Source: Erysipelotrichaceae bacterium
Lineage (GTDB): Bacteria > Bacillota_I > Bacilli_A > Erysipelotrichales > Erysipelotrichaceae
DNA: 64,000 nucleotides
Reading direction: 5' to 3'
Assembly: GCA_015058955.1 (NCBI GenBank)
Contig: SVBJ01000008.1
Coordinates: 1-64,000, forward strand
This document shows, one piece after another, positions 32,806-39,806 of the stretch (the first letter of the stretch is position 1; the number at the start of each line of letters is the position of its first letter). Both the position numbers and the translations under genes were made by a program. The notes under the pieces are model-generated. The model saw only the letters and a list, made by a program, of their open reading frames with translations, made no database searches and was not told where the DNA came from.

Positions 32806-33753
32806 CTAGTTATCCTTTGAATGACGTTCACCGATCTGATATTCGCTGTTATTGGCGAACATTTCCCTGACAGTGATCGGCTTGTCACCGGTCAGCTTTT
32901 CAAAGTCATCAGTCCAGATGTCCATCTTTCCTTCTCTGATGGCCTGGGCAAAGGTTACCATGCCGTCAGAAGAGAACGGTGCTTCGCTTCCCTTCAGGAA
33001 TACGCCATCAGTTGTTCTAGGAACACCCATGGCATCAAAAATCTGATAGTTTTCCTCATCAGTAACAAACTGATACCCTACATTATTGCCGGTTTCTTCA
33101 TTGCCGATCTCACAGAAACGGGTGATCGTCATTAATTCAGGTCCGTTGATGTTCAGTGTGGCATGATCGTACTGAGGTTCAAATGCTCTGTGTAAGGCAT
33201 AGGCAACTGCCTTGGCACAGTCCTTGCGGGAAATGTAAGCCATTAAGCCGTCACCCTGGGAGTTGGTCAGAGGTCCGCCCATCTTTACATAGGTAAAGTA
33301 GTTGGTGATCATGGCTTCAGCATACTGGGAGTTTCTCAGGAAGATATGATCCAGTCCCTGTTCGATGATGTATCTTTCCGTATAGATATGGTCTTTCTTT
33401 TCAACAGAAGGATTTGTTTCATCACCGGCATTTACCAGTGAAGTGTAAATGATCTTCTTAACGCCGGCTGCCTTGGCGGCATCAACGCAGTTCTTATGAG
33501 CATTCTGTCTCTTTGGTCCGACAAACGGCATGGAGATCAGAGCCAGAGCATCAGCACCCTTAAAGGCTTCAACCAGACCTTCAGGATTATTGAAGTTGGT
33601 TACATGTGTTTCAACACCCATTTCTGCATACTTCCGTAAGGAAGCAGGATTGTATCCGCAGAAAACCAGGTTTTCCTTAGGTTCAAGAGTCAGCAGGACC
33701 TCAGCAGCTGCTGAGCCCAGGTTACCGTCTACACCAGTCAGTAATAATTTCAT
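32806..33753 (-). CDS. NmrA-like NAD(P)-binding protein
   Basis: A 315-residue cytoplasmic protein with an N-terminal Rossmann fold: LLTGVDGNLGSAAAEVLL is the dinucleotide-binding start, and KKIIYTSLVNAG corresponds to the strand before the active site. It is an atypical short-chain dehydrogenase of the NmrA/QorB group, which may be a quinone reductase, a redox sensor or an epimerase. The canonical YxxxK pair is not obvious (DHIYTERYI). AAAGGAG precedes the ATG. It is a single gene between two terminators. Substrate unknown. Confidence 0.85.
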   Translation of the reverse strand: MKLLLTGVDGNLGSAAAEVLLTLEPKENLVFCGYNPASLRKYAEMGVETHVTNFNNPEGLVEAFKGADALALISMPFVGPKRQNAHKNCVDAAKAAGVKKIIYTSLVNAGDETNPSVEKKDHIYTERYIIEQGLDHIFLRNSQYAEAMITNYFTYVKMGGPLTNSQGDGLMAYISRKDCAKAVAYALHRAFEPQYDHATLNINGPELMTITRFCEIGNEETGNNVGYQFVTDEENYQIFDAMGVPRTTDGVFLKGSEAPFSSDGMVTFAQAIREGKMDIWTDDFEKLTGDKPITVREMFANNSEYQIGERHSKDN

Positions 33754-33786
33754 GATTGTAATTCTCCTTTAAACCATTATAACAAA

Positions 33787-33812
33787 AAATACAGGCTGAT
33801 TTTCCTGTATTT
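33787..33812 (-). terminator. Terminator of the thioredoxin-lipoprotein/psuK/AAC(3) operon
   Basis: AAATACAGG and CCTGTATTT with an 8-base loop, followed on the minus strand by A/T-rich sequence, 13 bases after the stop. Confidence 0.83.
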
Positions 33813-33824
33813 TTTTATAACTGT

Positions 33825-34628
33825 TCAGTCAACATACTTCTGTTTCAGATATTCCGCCGTGAAATCCACTGCTTCGATCAGCGAGAACAGTCTGGCCTCA
33901 CTGTTACCTATTCTGCCCTTCTTAACTTCAATAAAGGCTTCCATGCGTTTGCCGATTTCAGTGAATTCATCTGAGTTCAGTCTTAACTCCAGATAGCTGA
34001 CCCATTTGCGGTAGCCGTTCTCCTCTATGGCTCCTCCCTGCAGTTCAACCGGACGGGCATTGGAACGGTATTCACCCAGATGCATGGCCGTGCAGTTATC
34101 GTATCCCACGCCTAATAACAGAACATAGCTTGGCAGCTGATATAAGGCCGCCAGAGGGCTTTTTTCACCAAGTCCGAAATTCAGTTCATGCTGGTGAGTA
34201 ATCAGCTTGGCGTACTTTCCATAGGCCACAAAGCTGCAGCATGGATGATACGAACGGTAGGCCCCGGGACGGCGGTTGAGGTTTTCCGCTACGGCTCCCA
34301 TCAGGCGAAACTGTGACTCATCAGGCTTGAAGGCTGGCATGTTATCACGGACCGTCTGCCACAGATTACGGCTGATCGGCGGGTCGATCCAGAAAGAAGG
34401 TTCGGTATTGTCCCCTGCCTGAATAGTCATGACCACGGTTCCGCCATATCCGACCGTTTCCAGCAGAGCATCAACGACAGTCTGACTGCCGCCGATCACA
34501 TAACCAAAAGTGTGCATTGCACAATGCACCTCCAGTACCATTCCTTCTCTGACTCCCAGCTCCTTAAGCTGTTTTATCAGGTCCTTTTTGGTCAGTGCTT
34601 CCGTGATCTTAGTCTGAGATTGCTCCAT
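33825..34628 (-). CDS. AAC(3)-family N-acetyltransferase
   Basis: A 267-residue protein of the antibiotic acetyltransferase fold (PF02522). Family marks are LEVHCAMHTFGYVIGGSQTV, GYGGTVVMTIQAGDNTEPSF, YHPCCSFVAYGKYA and LLLGVGYDNCTAMHLGEY, which contains the catalytic-region His. Many chromosomal members of this family act on small molecules other than aminoglycosides, for example as YokD/FrbF-like enzymes. Resistance should not be assumed. Its start lies inside the end of the thioredoxin-like gene (20-base overlap) after AAAGGA. It is the last gene of the operon. Confidence 0.85.
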   Translation of the reverse strand: MEQSQTKITEALTKKDLIKQLKELGVREGMVLEVHCAMHTFGYVIGGSQTVVDALLETVGYGGTVVMTIQAGDNTEPSFWIDPPISRNLWQTVRDNMPAFKPDESQFRLMGAVAENLNRRPGAYRSYHPCCSFVAYGKYAKLITHQHELNFGLGEKSPLAALYQLPSYVLLLGVGYDNCTAMHLGEYRSNARPVELQGGAIEENGYRKWVSYLELRLNSDEFTEIGKRMEAFIEVKKGRIGNSEARLFSLIEAVDFTAEYLKQKYVD

Positions 34629-35028
34629 TGTCCTTTAACCATATCTTCAGTGAACCAACGTGCATCAGAGAATTGTTTTCGTTCTCATTGAGGTTGACGA
34701 CCTTGCCGTTTTCCACGATGTACATAGTCGGTGTCCACTGCAGCTTATATAAATAATTATATATCAGATTTTTCACATCTTCATCTTCATAATCATCTGC
34801 CAGCAGATAGTAAACTGTCAGATCATAGTCATTAAGTACCTGTCCCAGAATATCGCGGAATTCATCACAGGTCCCGCAGTTGCTGGTGCCGGCATACATG
34901 ACAAAAGACTGTCCGTCATCGAACATTTTTATTAATTCAGAAGCAGTTTTGTCAACGATCCTGCCCTTTGAACACCCTGACAGCAGCACTAAGGCCATCA
35001 GTGCGATGATCAGAATTCTTTTCTTCAT
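34609..35028 (-). CDS. Thioredoxin-like lipoprotein (CGTC)
   Basis: A 139-residue lipoprotein: short signal with lipobox LLSGC (Cys 19), then a thioredoxin fold with the redox pair in TSNCGTCDEF and a cis-proline-type TPTMYIVENGK. It probably acts outside the membrane in disulphide exchange or redox transfer. No ribosome site is seen. Its ATG is three bases after the psuK stop, which points to translational reinitiation. It is related in layout to the lipoprotein at 35969-36523, on the other side of psuK. Confidence 0.87.
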   Translation of the reverse strand: MKKRILIIALMALVLLSGCSKGRIVDKTASELIKMFDDGQSFVMYAGTSNCGTCDEFRDILGQVLNDYDLTVYYLLADDYEDEDVKNLIYNYLYKLQWTPTMYIVENGKVVNLNENENNSLMHVGSLKIWLKDNGAISD

Positions 35029-35031
35029 GCT

Positions 35032-35976
35032 TTATTTTATTTCCGTTACCACAGATTCCTTCTTTATCTTTTCATAAAACTGCTTCAAAAGTTCTTCACT
35101 TATTTCACTGCTGACCGTATCACTGCTTCTTATCGCAATGGCACTGGCCGCCAGAGCATAACGCAGTGAATCCAGGAAAGAGTGCTGATGATACTGACCG
35201 TAGATGTATCCGGCCATAAAGGCATCCCCTGCACCGGTAGTATTGACGATTTCAATGTCAGCGTTGGAAAGATGATAGGCCTGTTCACCCTTACGTCCGA
35301 TGACACCTCTGGCACCCATGCTGATGACGATGCTGCCGCTGCCCTGTTCAATAAACCAGTCAAGCACTTTCCTATAATCCTTTTCCTCTTCCAGTTTCAG
35401 TCCCGACATGATTTCAGCCTCATAATTGTTGGGTTTGAGCATCTCTAACCTGTCCAGATGATCCATTATTCTGACTGATTTGGCAATGCTGATTGGATCA
35501 GCATAGATTCGGCAATGGGACAGTTCAATGATTCGGGAGATCTGCACTTCCGTAAGATTGGTATCAATTACCAGCAGATCATCGTGATCAAGCCGGGAAA
35601 GAACGTCAGCCAGTCTTTCAATGTCCAGTCTGGACAGTATTTCCATGTCGGCAATGGCAACCTTCATTTCACCGTCAGGCTCCACTACCGCCAGATACAG
35701 CGAGGTCCCTTCTTCCGGGATTATCTGACTATGCTCAATAGAGATGCCTCGGTTAATGCACTCATCCTGCAGCAGATCACCCCAGTTATCGGTTGAAAAA
35801 GCGGTGATGTATTCCACCGGCAGACCATAACCGGCCATGTTGGCGGCAATGTTATGAGCTACTCCGCCAAAACTGTAGGAGACCTTGCCGGGATTGGAAT
35901 CGTATTCTCTTAAAGGTTGATAGGATCTGGCGGAAATGTCGACGTTGGCACCGCCTATAACATAAACTCTATTCAT
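35032..35976 (-). CDS. psuK: PfkB-family kinase, probable pseudouridine kinase
   Basis: Predicted to phosphorylate pseudouridine to its 5'-phosphate for breakdown of modified RNA nucleosides. The 314-residue ribokinase-fold protein starts with GGANVDISARS and has SNPGKVSYSFGGVAHNIAAN, as in PsuK, an LKPNNYEAEIMSG stretch and the anion-hole/catalytic motif NTTGAGDAFMAGY. The partner glycosidase PsuG is not nearby, so the assignment rests on sequence only; another nucleoside or sugar is possible. It overlaps the upstream lipoprotein gene by eight bases. Confidence 0.82.
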   Translation of the reverse strand: MNRVYVIGGANVDISARSYQPLREYDSNPGKVSYSFGGVAHNIAANMAGYGLPVEYITAFSTDNWGDLLQDECINRGISIEHSQIIPEEGTSLYLAVVEPDGEMKVAIADMEILSRLDIERLADVLSRLDHDDLLVIDTNLTEVQISRIIELSHCRIYADPISIAKSVRIMDHLDRLEMLKPNNYEAEIMSGLKLEEEKDYRKVLDWFIEQGSGSIVISMGARGVIGRKGEQAYHLSNADIEIVNTTGAGDAFMAGYIYGQYHQHSFLDSLRYALAASAIAIRSSDTVSSEISEELLKQFYEKIKKESVVTEIK

Positions 35977-36523
35977 ATCGGCCTAACAGCGTTTCAAATT
36001 CCCTGCGCAGGTTGAAACGGAGTCTTTCTACCTCCCTTTCCGTCATCTTTCTTTCACGGGCATTATGTGAATTGACCGTTCCCTCATGAAGAACAACCGG
36101 CTTGCCATACTGCAGGAATATGATCGTCGGTGAGTAAAGTATCGGCTTGCCTTCACTGTCGGTTTCCAGCAGCTCCTTTACGGTATCTTCGATTATCTGC
36201 AGGTTTTCAGCACTGCCGTTTTCACCCAGTTCAATGTCATAGTAATATGCTCTGAACTCATATTCCCGCAGAAACTCATCAAGGATCGGACACAGTTCCC
36301 GGCACCACGGACAGTTTTCATATCCGAGATAAACTATTGTCGTCTTTCCATCAGCTACCAGCTGCTGAAAAACGGTAATGTCACAGTACCGGAAATTATC
36401 ATTGGAAATGCCATACCAGCTCATGTCAGCTGCTTCTCCTTCAGCCTGATCATAGACGATCTCCTTACGGTGGCATCCTGAAAGCGTCAGCAGACACAGC
36501 AGACATATAAACAGTTTCTTCAT
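35969..36523 (-). CDS. Thioredoxin-like lipoprotein (CPWC)
   Basis: A 184-residue lipoprotein: signal peptide with lipobox TLSGC (Cys 17), then a thioredoxin-fold domain with redox motif GYENCPWCRELCP near residue 73 and a YSPTIIFLQYGK cis-proline segment. It probably works outside the membrane. It is the first gene of a four-gene operon. A TGC-TAAAAT extended -10 ends six bases before the ATG, so the +1 is the A of the start codon and the mRNA is predicted to be leaderless; the nearest purine-rich stretch (GGGAG) would lie upstream of the RNA start. Confidence 0.87.
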   Translation of the reverse strand: MKKLFICLLCLLTLSGCHRKEIVYDQAEGEAADMSWYGISNDNFRYCDITVFQQLVADGKTTIVYLGYENCPWCRELCPILDEFLREYEFRAYYYDIELGENGSAENLQIIEDTVKELLETDSEGKPILYSPTIIFLQYGKPVVLHEGTVNSHNARERKMTEREVERLRFNLRREFETLLGRYE

Positions 36524-36529
36524 AAAATC

Positions 36530-36538
36530 ATTTTAGCA
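36530..36538 (-). promoter_or_regulatory. Extended -10 promoter giving a leaderless thioredoxin-lipoprotein mRNA
   Basis: On the minus strand TGC then TAAAAT (36530-36535), six bases, then ATG at 36523. This is the same geometry as msrC. Confidence 0.68.
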
Positions 36539-36564
36539 CTATCTCCCTTTTTTGAAAAACGGTG

Positions 36565-36593
36565 TTGACAGTCACTTTTTCATCAGATAAAAT
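36565..36593 (+). promoter_or_regulatory. Consensus promoter of a candidate small RNA
   Basis: TTGACA (36565-36570), exactly 17 bases, TAAAAT (36588-36593). It points away from both neighbouring genes into a region with no ORF of size. Confidence 0.8.
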
Positions 36594-36599
36594 AGTCTT

Positions 36600-36706
36600 A
36601 GTTAGCATACGCTAACTTGGCCAACGCTTATTGTCATTTTGTCTGTATTTCTTTCCTTTTTAAAGACATATGATCTGGGATACCCGTCAGTCATGACGGG
36701 TTTTTC
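36600..36706 (+). ncRNA. Candidate small RNA of about 105 nt
   Basis: Transcription from the consensus promoter would start near 36600 and end at the terminator at 36682-36705. The 5' end can form an AGTTAGC/GCTAACT hairpin (36600-36617). The middle is U/C-rich (TTTCTTTCCTTTTT) and could pair with Shine-Dalgarno sequences. The only ATG (36671) would encode eight residues and has no ribosome site. No known RNA family was recognised. Confidence 0.6.
36682..36705 (+). terminator. Terminator of the candidate small RNA
   Basis: ACCCGTCA, loop GTCA, TGACGGGT followed by TTTTC on the plus strand. No T-run exists on the minus strand, so it serves a plus-strand transcript. Confidence 0.85.
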
Positions 36707-36716
36707 AGTGCACAGA

Positions 36717-36740
36717 AAAGAGCCTGACCGGCAGGCTCTG
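36717..36740 (-). terminator. Terminator of the EF-G paralogue operon
   Basis: AGAGCCTG and CAGGCTCT arms, then TTTTCTG on the minus strand, about 20 bases after the stop at 36760. Confidence 0.85.
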
Positions 36741-36759
36741 ATTTCTTGACTGAGATGGA

Positions 36760-38814
36760 TTAGTCTTCGTCGTCTTCGATCTTGGCTTCAGCAATTACCT
36801 TATCAGCTACCATCTGCGGAGCATAGTCGTATCTGATGAATTCCTGAACATAAGAACCGTTACCCTGAGTCATTGAACGTAACTCAGTAGCATAGTTGAC
36901 CATTTCACCCATTGGTACTTCAGCAACGATGACTGTTGTTTCATCATCGATGGCTCTGTTATCCATGATCATGCCTCTTCTCTTGGAGAAGTCGCCGTAA
37001 ATGGTTCCGACATATTCACTTGGAATTGTTACTTCAGCCTTGATGATTGGTTCCAGCAACGCCGGCTTAGCCTTTGGCATGCCAGCCTTGTAAGCCAGAC
37101 GTGCTGCTGACTTGAAGGCGATTTCCTTGGAGTCAACCGGATGGAATGAACCATCGAATAATGTAGCCTTGACATGAACTACCTTGTAGCCTGCCAGAAC
37201 GCCTCTGTTCATGGCTTCTCTTAAGCCAGCTTCAACAGCCGGGAAGTACTGCTTAGGAACAGCACCGCCGACAACGGCTTCTTCGAAGACCATTTCTTCT
37301 GATTCTTCGCATGGTTCGAATCTGATCCATACGTCACCATACTGTCCGGCACCGCCGGTCTGCTTCTTATGCTTACCTTCAACTTCCACGGTTCCGCGGA
37401 TGGTTTCACGGTACTGTACCTTTGGTTCGGTCAGTTCGACTTCGACTTTGTATCTGTTCTTTAACTTGTTGACGATTACGTCAATGTGCTGGTCACCGAT
37501 ACCGTATAATACCAGTTCTCTGGTTTCGGTATTGTTGACAACCTGGCAGGACAGATCTTCTTCACGGATCTTGGCCAGACCTGAAGACATCTTGTCTTCA
37601 TCGTTCTTTGACTTAGGCCAGATAGCCTTGCCCAGCATGCCGCTTGGGAAGACGATCTTAGGCATTTCGATTGGATTTGCCTTGGTAGCCAGAGTTTCGT
37701 TTGTTTCAGTGTACTGGAGCTTTAATAAGGCACCAATGTCACCGGCACATAATCTGTTGACCTTTTCCTGGTTCTTGCCTCTGATGACAACGATTGAGCC
37801 GATCTTTTCGTTTTCGCCCTGGTTGACGTTGAAGGCCGGTGTTTCAGGTGTCAGAACACCGGAAATGACCTTGATTAAAGAGATCTGAGCAAAGGAGTCA
37901 TTGATTGTCTTGAAGACGAATGCTGCGAATGGTCCGTTTGGATCAACCTTGACTTCAATGTCTGCGCCCTTGCCGTCCTTTGCCTTGTAGGTAACCTTGT
38001 CAGCTGCCAGAGCATAGTCAACGATGGCGTCAAGTAATGTATCAATGCCGACATACTTTGTGGCAGTGCCGCATAAGATAGGTGTAATGGTTCCATGACG
38101 TAAACCGTTTCCAAGACCCTGGATGATTTCCTCGTCAGTGAATGGTTCTTCCATTAAGAACTTTTCTGTTAAGGCATCATCAGTCATGGCAACTGCTTCG
38201 GTTAAGATCATGTAGGCTTCTTCAACCTTATCAACAAGATTAGCCGGGATTTCAGCTTCCTTGCCGTTGATGATTGCCTTCTTTGACAGAACATGAACAA
38301 TGCCTGTCACCTTACCGCCTTCAATTACCGGTAATACTACTGGAACGGCCTTGCAGCGTCTTTCCAGTTCAGAAATGACCTTGTCGTAATCAGCGTTTTC
38401 TTCATCAACTCTGGTGACAAAGAAGAATAACGGCATGTGCTTTTCCGTTACTGAACGGTAAGCCTTCATGGTGCCTGATTCAACACCGTCCTTGGCAGAG
38501 ACAACGATCATGGCATTGTCAGCTACTGCCATTGCTGCAGTCTGTTCACCTGAGAAGTCCAGATAACCCGGGGTATCCAGGAAGTTGATCTTCTGGCCTT
38601 TCCATTCAACAGGAACTACATGTGAGTAAACTGACATTCCACGCTTTACTTCTTCGCTATCACTATCAATAATACTGTTACCATCTACTGATTTGCCAAA
38701 ACGGTCAGTGATCTTATTATTGAAAAGGATTGATTCCAGAACTTCAGTTTTTCCTGAACCTGTATGTCCTAAGACAACAACGTTCTTAATGTTTTTTGTT
38801 TCGTAATCTTTCAT
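36760..38814 (-). CDS. Elongation factor G-like paralogue
   Basis: A 684-residue translational GTPase with the full EF-G domain set (G, II, III, IV, V). G1 is GHTGSGKT near residue 16 and G3 is DTPGYLDF near residue 78. The G4 motif, NKxD in true EF-G, reads TRVD (FVTRVDEENADYD), as in the 'EF-G-like' FusA2 group. Domain IV has GAGQYGDVWIRFEP. These paralogues do not replace EF-G and their role is unclear; ribosome rescue, recycling or stress tolerance are suggested. It lies 13 bases after an ankyrin gene in one operon behind a leader ORF and terminator. AGAAGGAG precedes the ATG. Confidence 0.93.
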   Translation of the reverse strand: MKDYETKNIKNVVVLGHTGSGKTEVLESILFNNKITDRFGKSVDGNSIIDSDSEEVKRGMSVYSHVVPVEWKGQKINFLDTPGYLDFSGEQTAAMAVADNAMIVVSAKDGVESGTMKAYRSVTEKHMPLFFFVTRVDEENADYDKVISELERRCKAVPVVLPVIEGGKVTGIVHVLSKKAIINGKEAEIPANLVDKVEEAYMILTEAVAMTDDALTEKFLMEEPFTDEEIIQGLGNGLRHGTITPILCGTATKYVGIDTLLDAIVDYALAADKVTYKAKDGKGADIEVKVDPNGPFAAFVFKTINDSFAQISLIKVISGVLTPETPAFNVNQGENEKIGSIVVIRGKNQEKVNRLCAGDIGALLKLQYTETNETLATKANPIEMPKIVFPSGMLGKAIWPKSKNDEDKMSSGLAKIREEDLSCQVVNNTETRELVLYGIGDQHIDVIVNKLKNRYKVEVELTEPKVQYRETIRGTVEVEGKHKKQTGGAGQYGDVWIRFEPCEESEEMVFEEAVVGGAVPKQYFPAVEAGLREAMNRGVLAGYKVVHVKATLFDGSFHPVDSKEIAFKSAARLAYKAGMPKAKPALLEPIIKAEVTIPSEYVGTIYGDFSKRRGMIMDNRAIDDETTVIVAEVPMGEMVNYATELRSMTQGNGSYVQEFIRYDYAPQMVADKVIAEAKIEDDED

Positions 38815-38827
38815 TTTCCTTCTCCTT

Positions 38828-39499
38828 CTATCTCAATTGATCTTCTATATCAGGATTGTGATGTCTGGTCACATAGTAGTCATATGCTCTCCTGCCATCA
38901 CTATCTGTTATATCCTTATCCGCGCCATGCTGCATTAACTGCTGCACAAGGATGTCGTAGCCGGCATAGGCTACTCTCATCAGGGCTGTACAGCCCATTC
39001 TGTCCTGGACATTGACATCAGCCTTACGGGCCAGCAGTACGTCAATTACATTGATCGCTCCGGCACTGCAGGCTTCCATCAGGGCAGTTCTGCCCTTGAT
39101 GTCCTGCTGATTGATGTTAGCTCCGTTTCTCAACAGAGTTCTGACGATTCCTTCATAGCCCATGAATGCTGCTCTCATCAGGGAAGTGCTTCCCTCTTCA
39201 TCAGCTGCATTGACATCGGCACCGGCGTCTATCAGCATTTCCACGACTTCCTCATGGCCTTTCTTGGCCGCTCCCATGATCGGAGTCTTGAGGTTTTCGT
39301 CAACGGCATTGACATCTGCTCCCGCATCCAGCAGTAACTGGGTTACCTGCTTGCGCCCTCTTCTGGTACAGCGCATCAGGGCGGTTCTGTTCTCTTCATT
39401 TCTTACGTCTACATCGATTCCCTCTGCCAGCATCTTCTTTACGACGTTGACGTCACCGACTGTTGCGGCTTCAAGGAATCTTTTCTCTAACTGACCCAT
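38828..39499 (-). CDS. Ankyrin-repeat protein
   Basis: A 223-residue cytoplasmic protein composed almost wholly of about six 33-residue ankyrin repeats, each with the pattern DVN-x-x-(D/N)-x-x-x-(R/K)T-A-L-M-x-A/R ... G. It is a protein-binding scaffold. The ATG at 39499 lies nine bases after AGGAGG; an in-frame TTG at 39508 touches that site and is rejected. Being co-transcribed with the EF-G paralogue, 13 bases away, suggests that it binds or regulates that GTPase, which is inference. Confidence 0.88.
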   Translation of the reverse strand: MGQLEKRFLEAATVGDVNVVKKMLAEGIDVDVRNEENRTALMRCTRRGRKQVTQLLLDAGADVNAVDENLKTPIMGAAKKGHEEVVEMLIDAGADVNAADEEGSTSLMRAAFMGYEGIVRTLLRNGANINQQDIKGRTALMEACSAGAINVIDVLLARKADVNVQDRMGCTALMRVAYAGYDILVQQLMQHGADKDITDSDGRRAYDYYVTRHHNPDIEDQLR

Positions 39500-39538
39500 G
39501 ATGATCAACCTCCTGTCTTGGATCGTTAAGTTATAAAA

Positions 39539-39562
39539 AGGTGCTCACAAAAAAGCACCTGA
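39539..39562 (-). terminator. Terminator/attenuator upstream of the ankyrin/EF-G-like operon
   Basis: AGGTGCT and AGCACCT with a U-rich loop and a TTTTTAT tail on the minus strand. It lies six bases after the small ORF and 40 before the ankyrin ATG. No promoter is evident between it and the ankyrin gene. Confidence 0.75.
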
Positions 39563-39567
39563 GAATT

Positions 39568-39663
39568 TCATGATATTAAATTAACCACCATCAAGGTGGC
39601 AAGATCCCCCAAAACATTACTGTTTTCGGATACATGTGTTTCAGTGATAAAAATCTTCTTCAT
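39568..39663 (-). CDS. Possible 31-residue leader peptide
   Basis: A small ORF starting MKKIFITETHVSENS and ending NLIS, stop at 39568. An AGGT lies seven bases before its ATG. It fills the RNA between a predicted promoter (39708-39736) and the hairpin terminator, the layout of a ribosome-controlled attenuator. No homologue is recognised. Alternatively it is part of an untranslated regulatory leader. Confidence 0.4.
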   Translation of the reverse strand: MKKIFITETHVSENSNVLGDLATLMVVNLIS

Positions 39664-39707
39664 AACGTATTACCTGTCGATTAATCTGCTGAAAAATCCT
39701 CACCAAT

Positions 39708-39736
39708 ATTCTACTCATTTTTACTGTTTCGTGCAA
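39708..39736 (-). promoter_or_regulatory. Promoter of the leader/ankyrin/EF-G-like operon
   Basis: Minus-strand TTGCAC (39731-39736), a 17-base spacer and TAGAAT (39708-39713). Leader of about 160 bases to the terminator. It faces the nucleotidyltransferase promoter. Confidence 0.55.
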
Positions 39737-39745
39737 CCCTTATTA

Positions 39746-39775
39746 TTGATTATTTCCGGCTAATACTGATACAAT
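39746..39775 (+). promoter_or_regulatory. Promoter of the nucleotidyltransferase gene
   Basis: TTGATT (39746-39751), an 18-base spacer and TACAAT (39770-39775) preceded by TGA (extended -10), about 31 bases before the ATG. Confidence 0.7.
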
Positions 39776-39806
39776 ATAGGTAATAAAAACGGAGGTATTA
39801 ATAACA

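Noticed and set aside
33825-34628. Aminoglycoside resistance gene
   Set aside because: The family match is to AAC(3)-type proteins, many of which act on other substrates; the gene is embedded in a housekeeping-like operon with no mobile element nearby.
36671-36697. Eight-residue ORF in the candidate small RNA (starting MIWDTRQS)
   Set aside because: No ribosome site, and the stop lies in the terminator loop; chance is enough to explain it.
39500-39508. TTG start for the ankyrin protein
   Set aside because: It touches the AGGAGG site, leaving no spacing; ATG at 39499 has nine bases.
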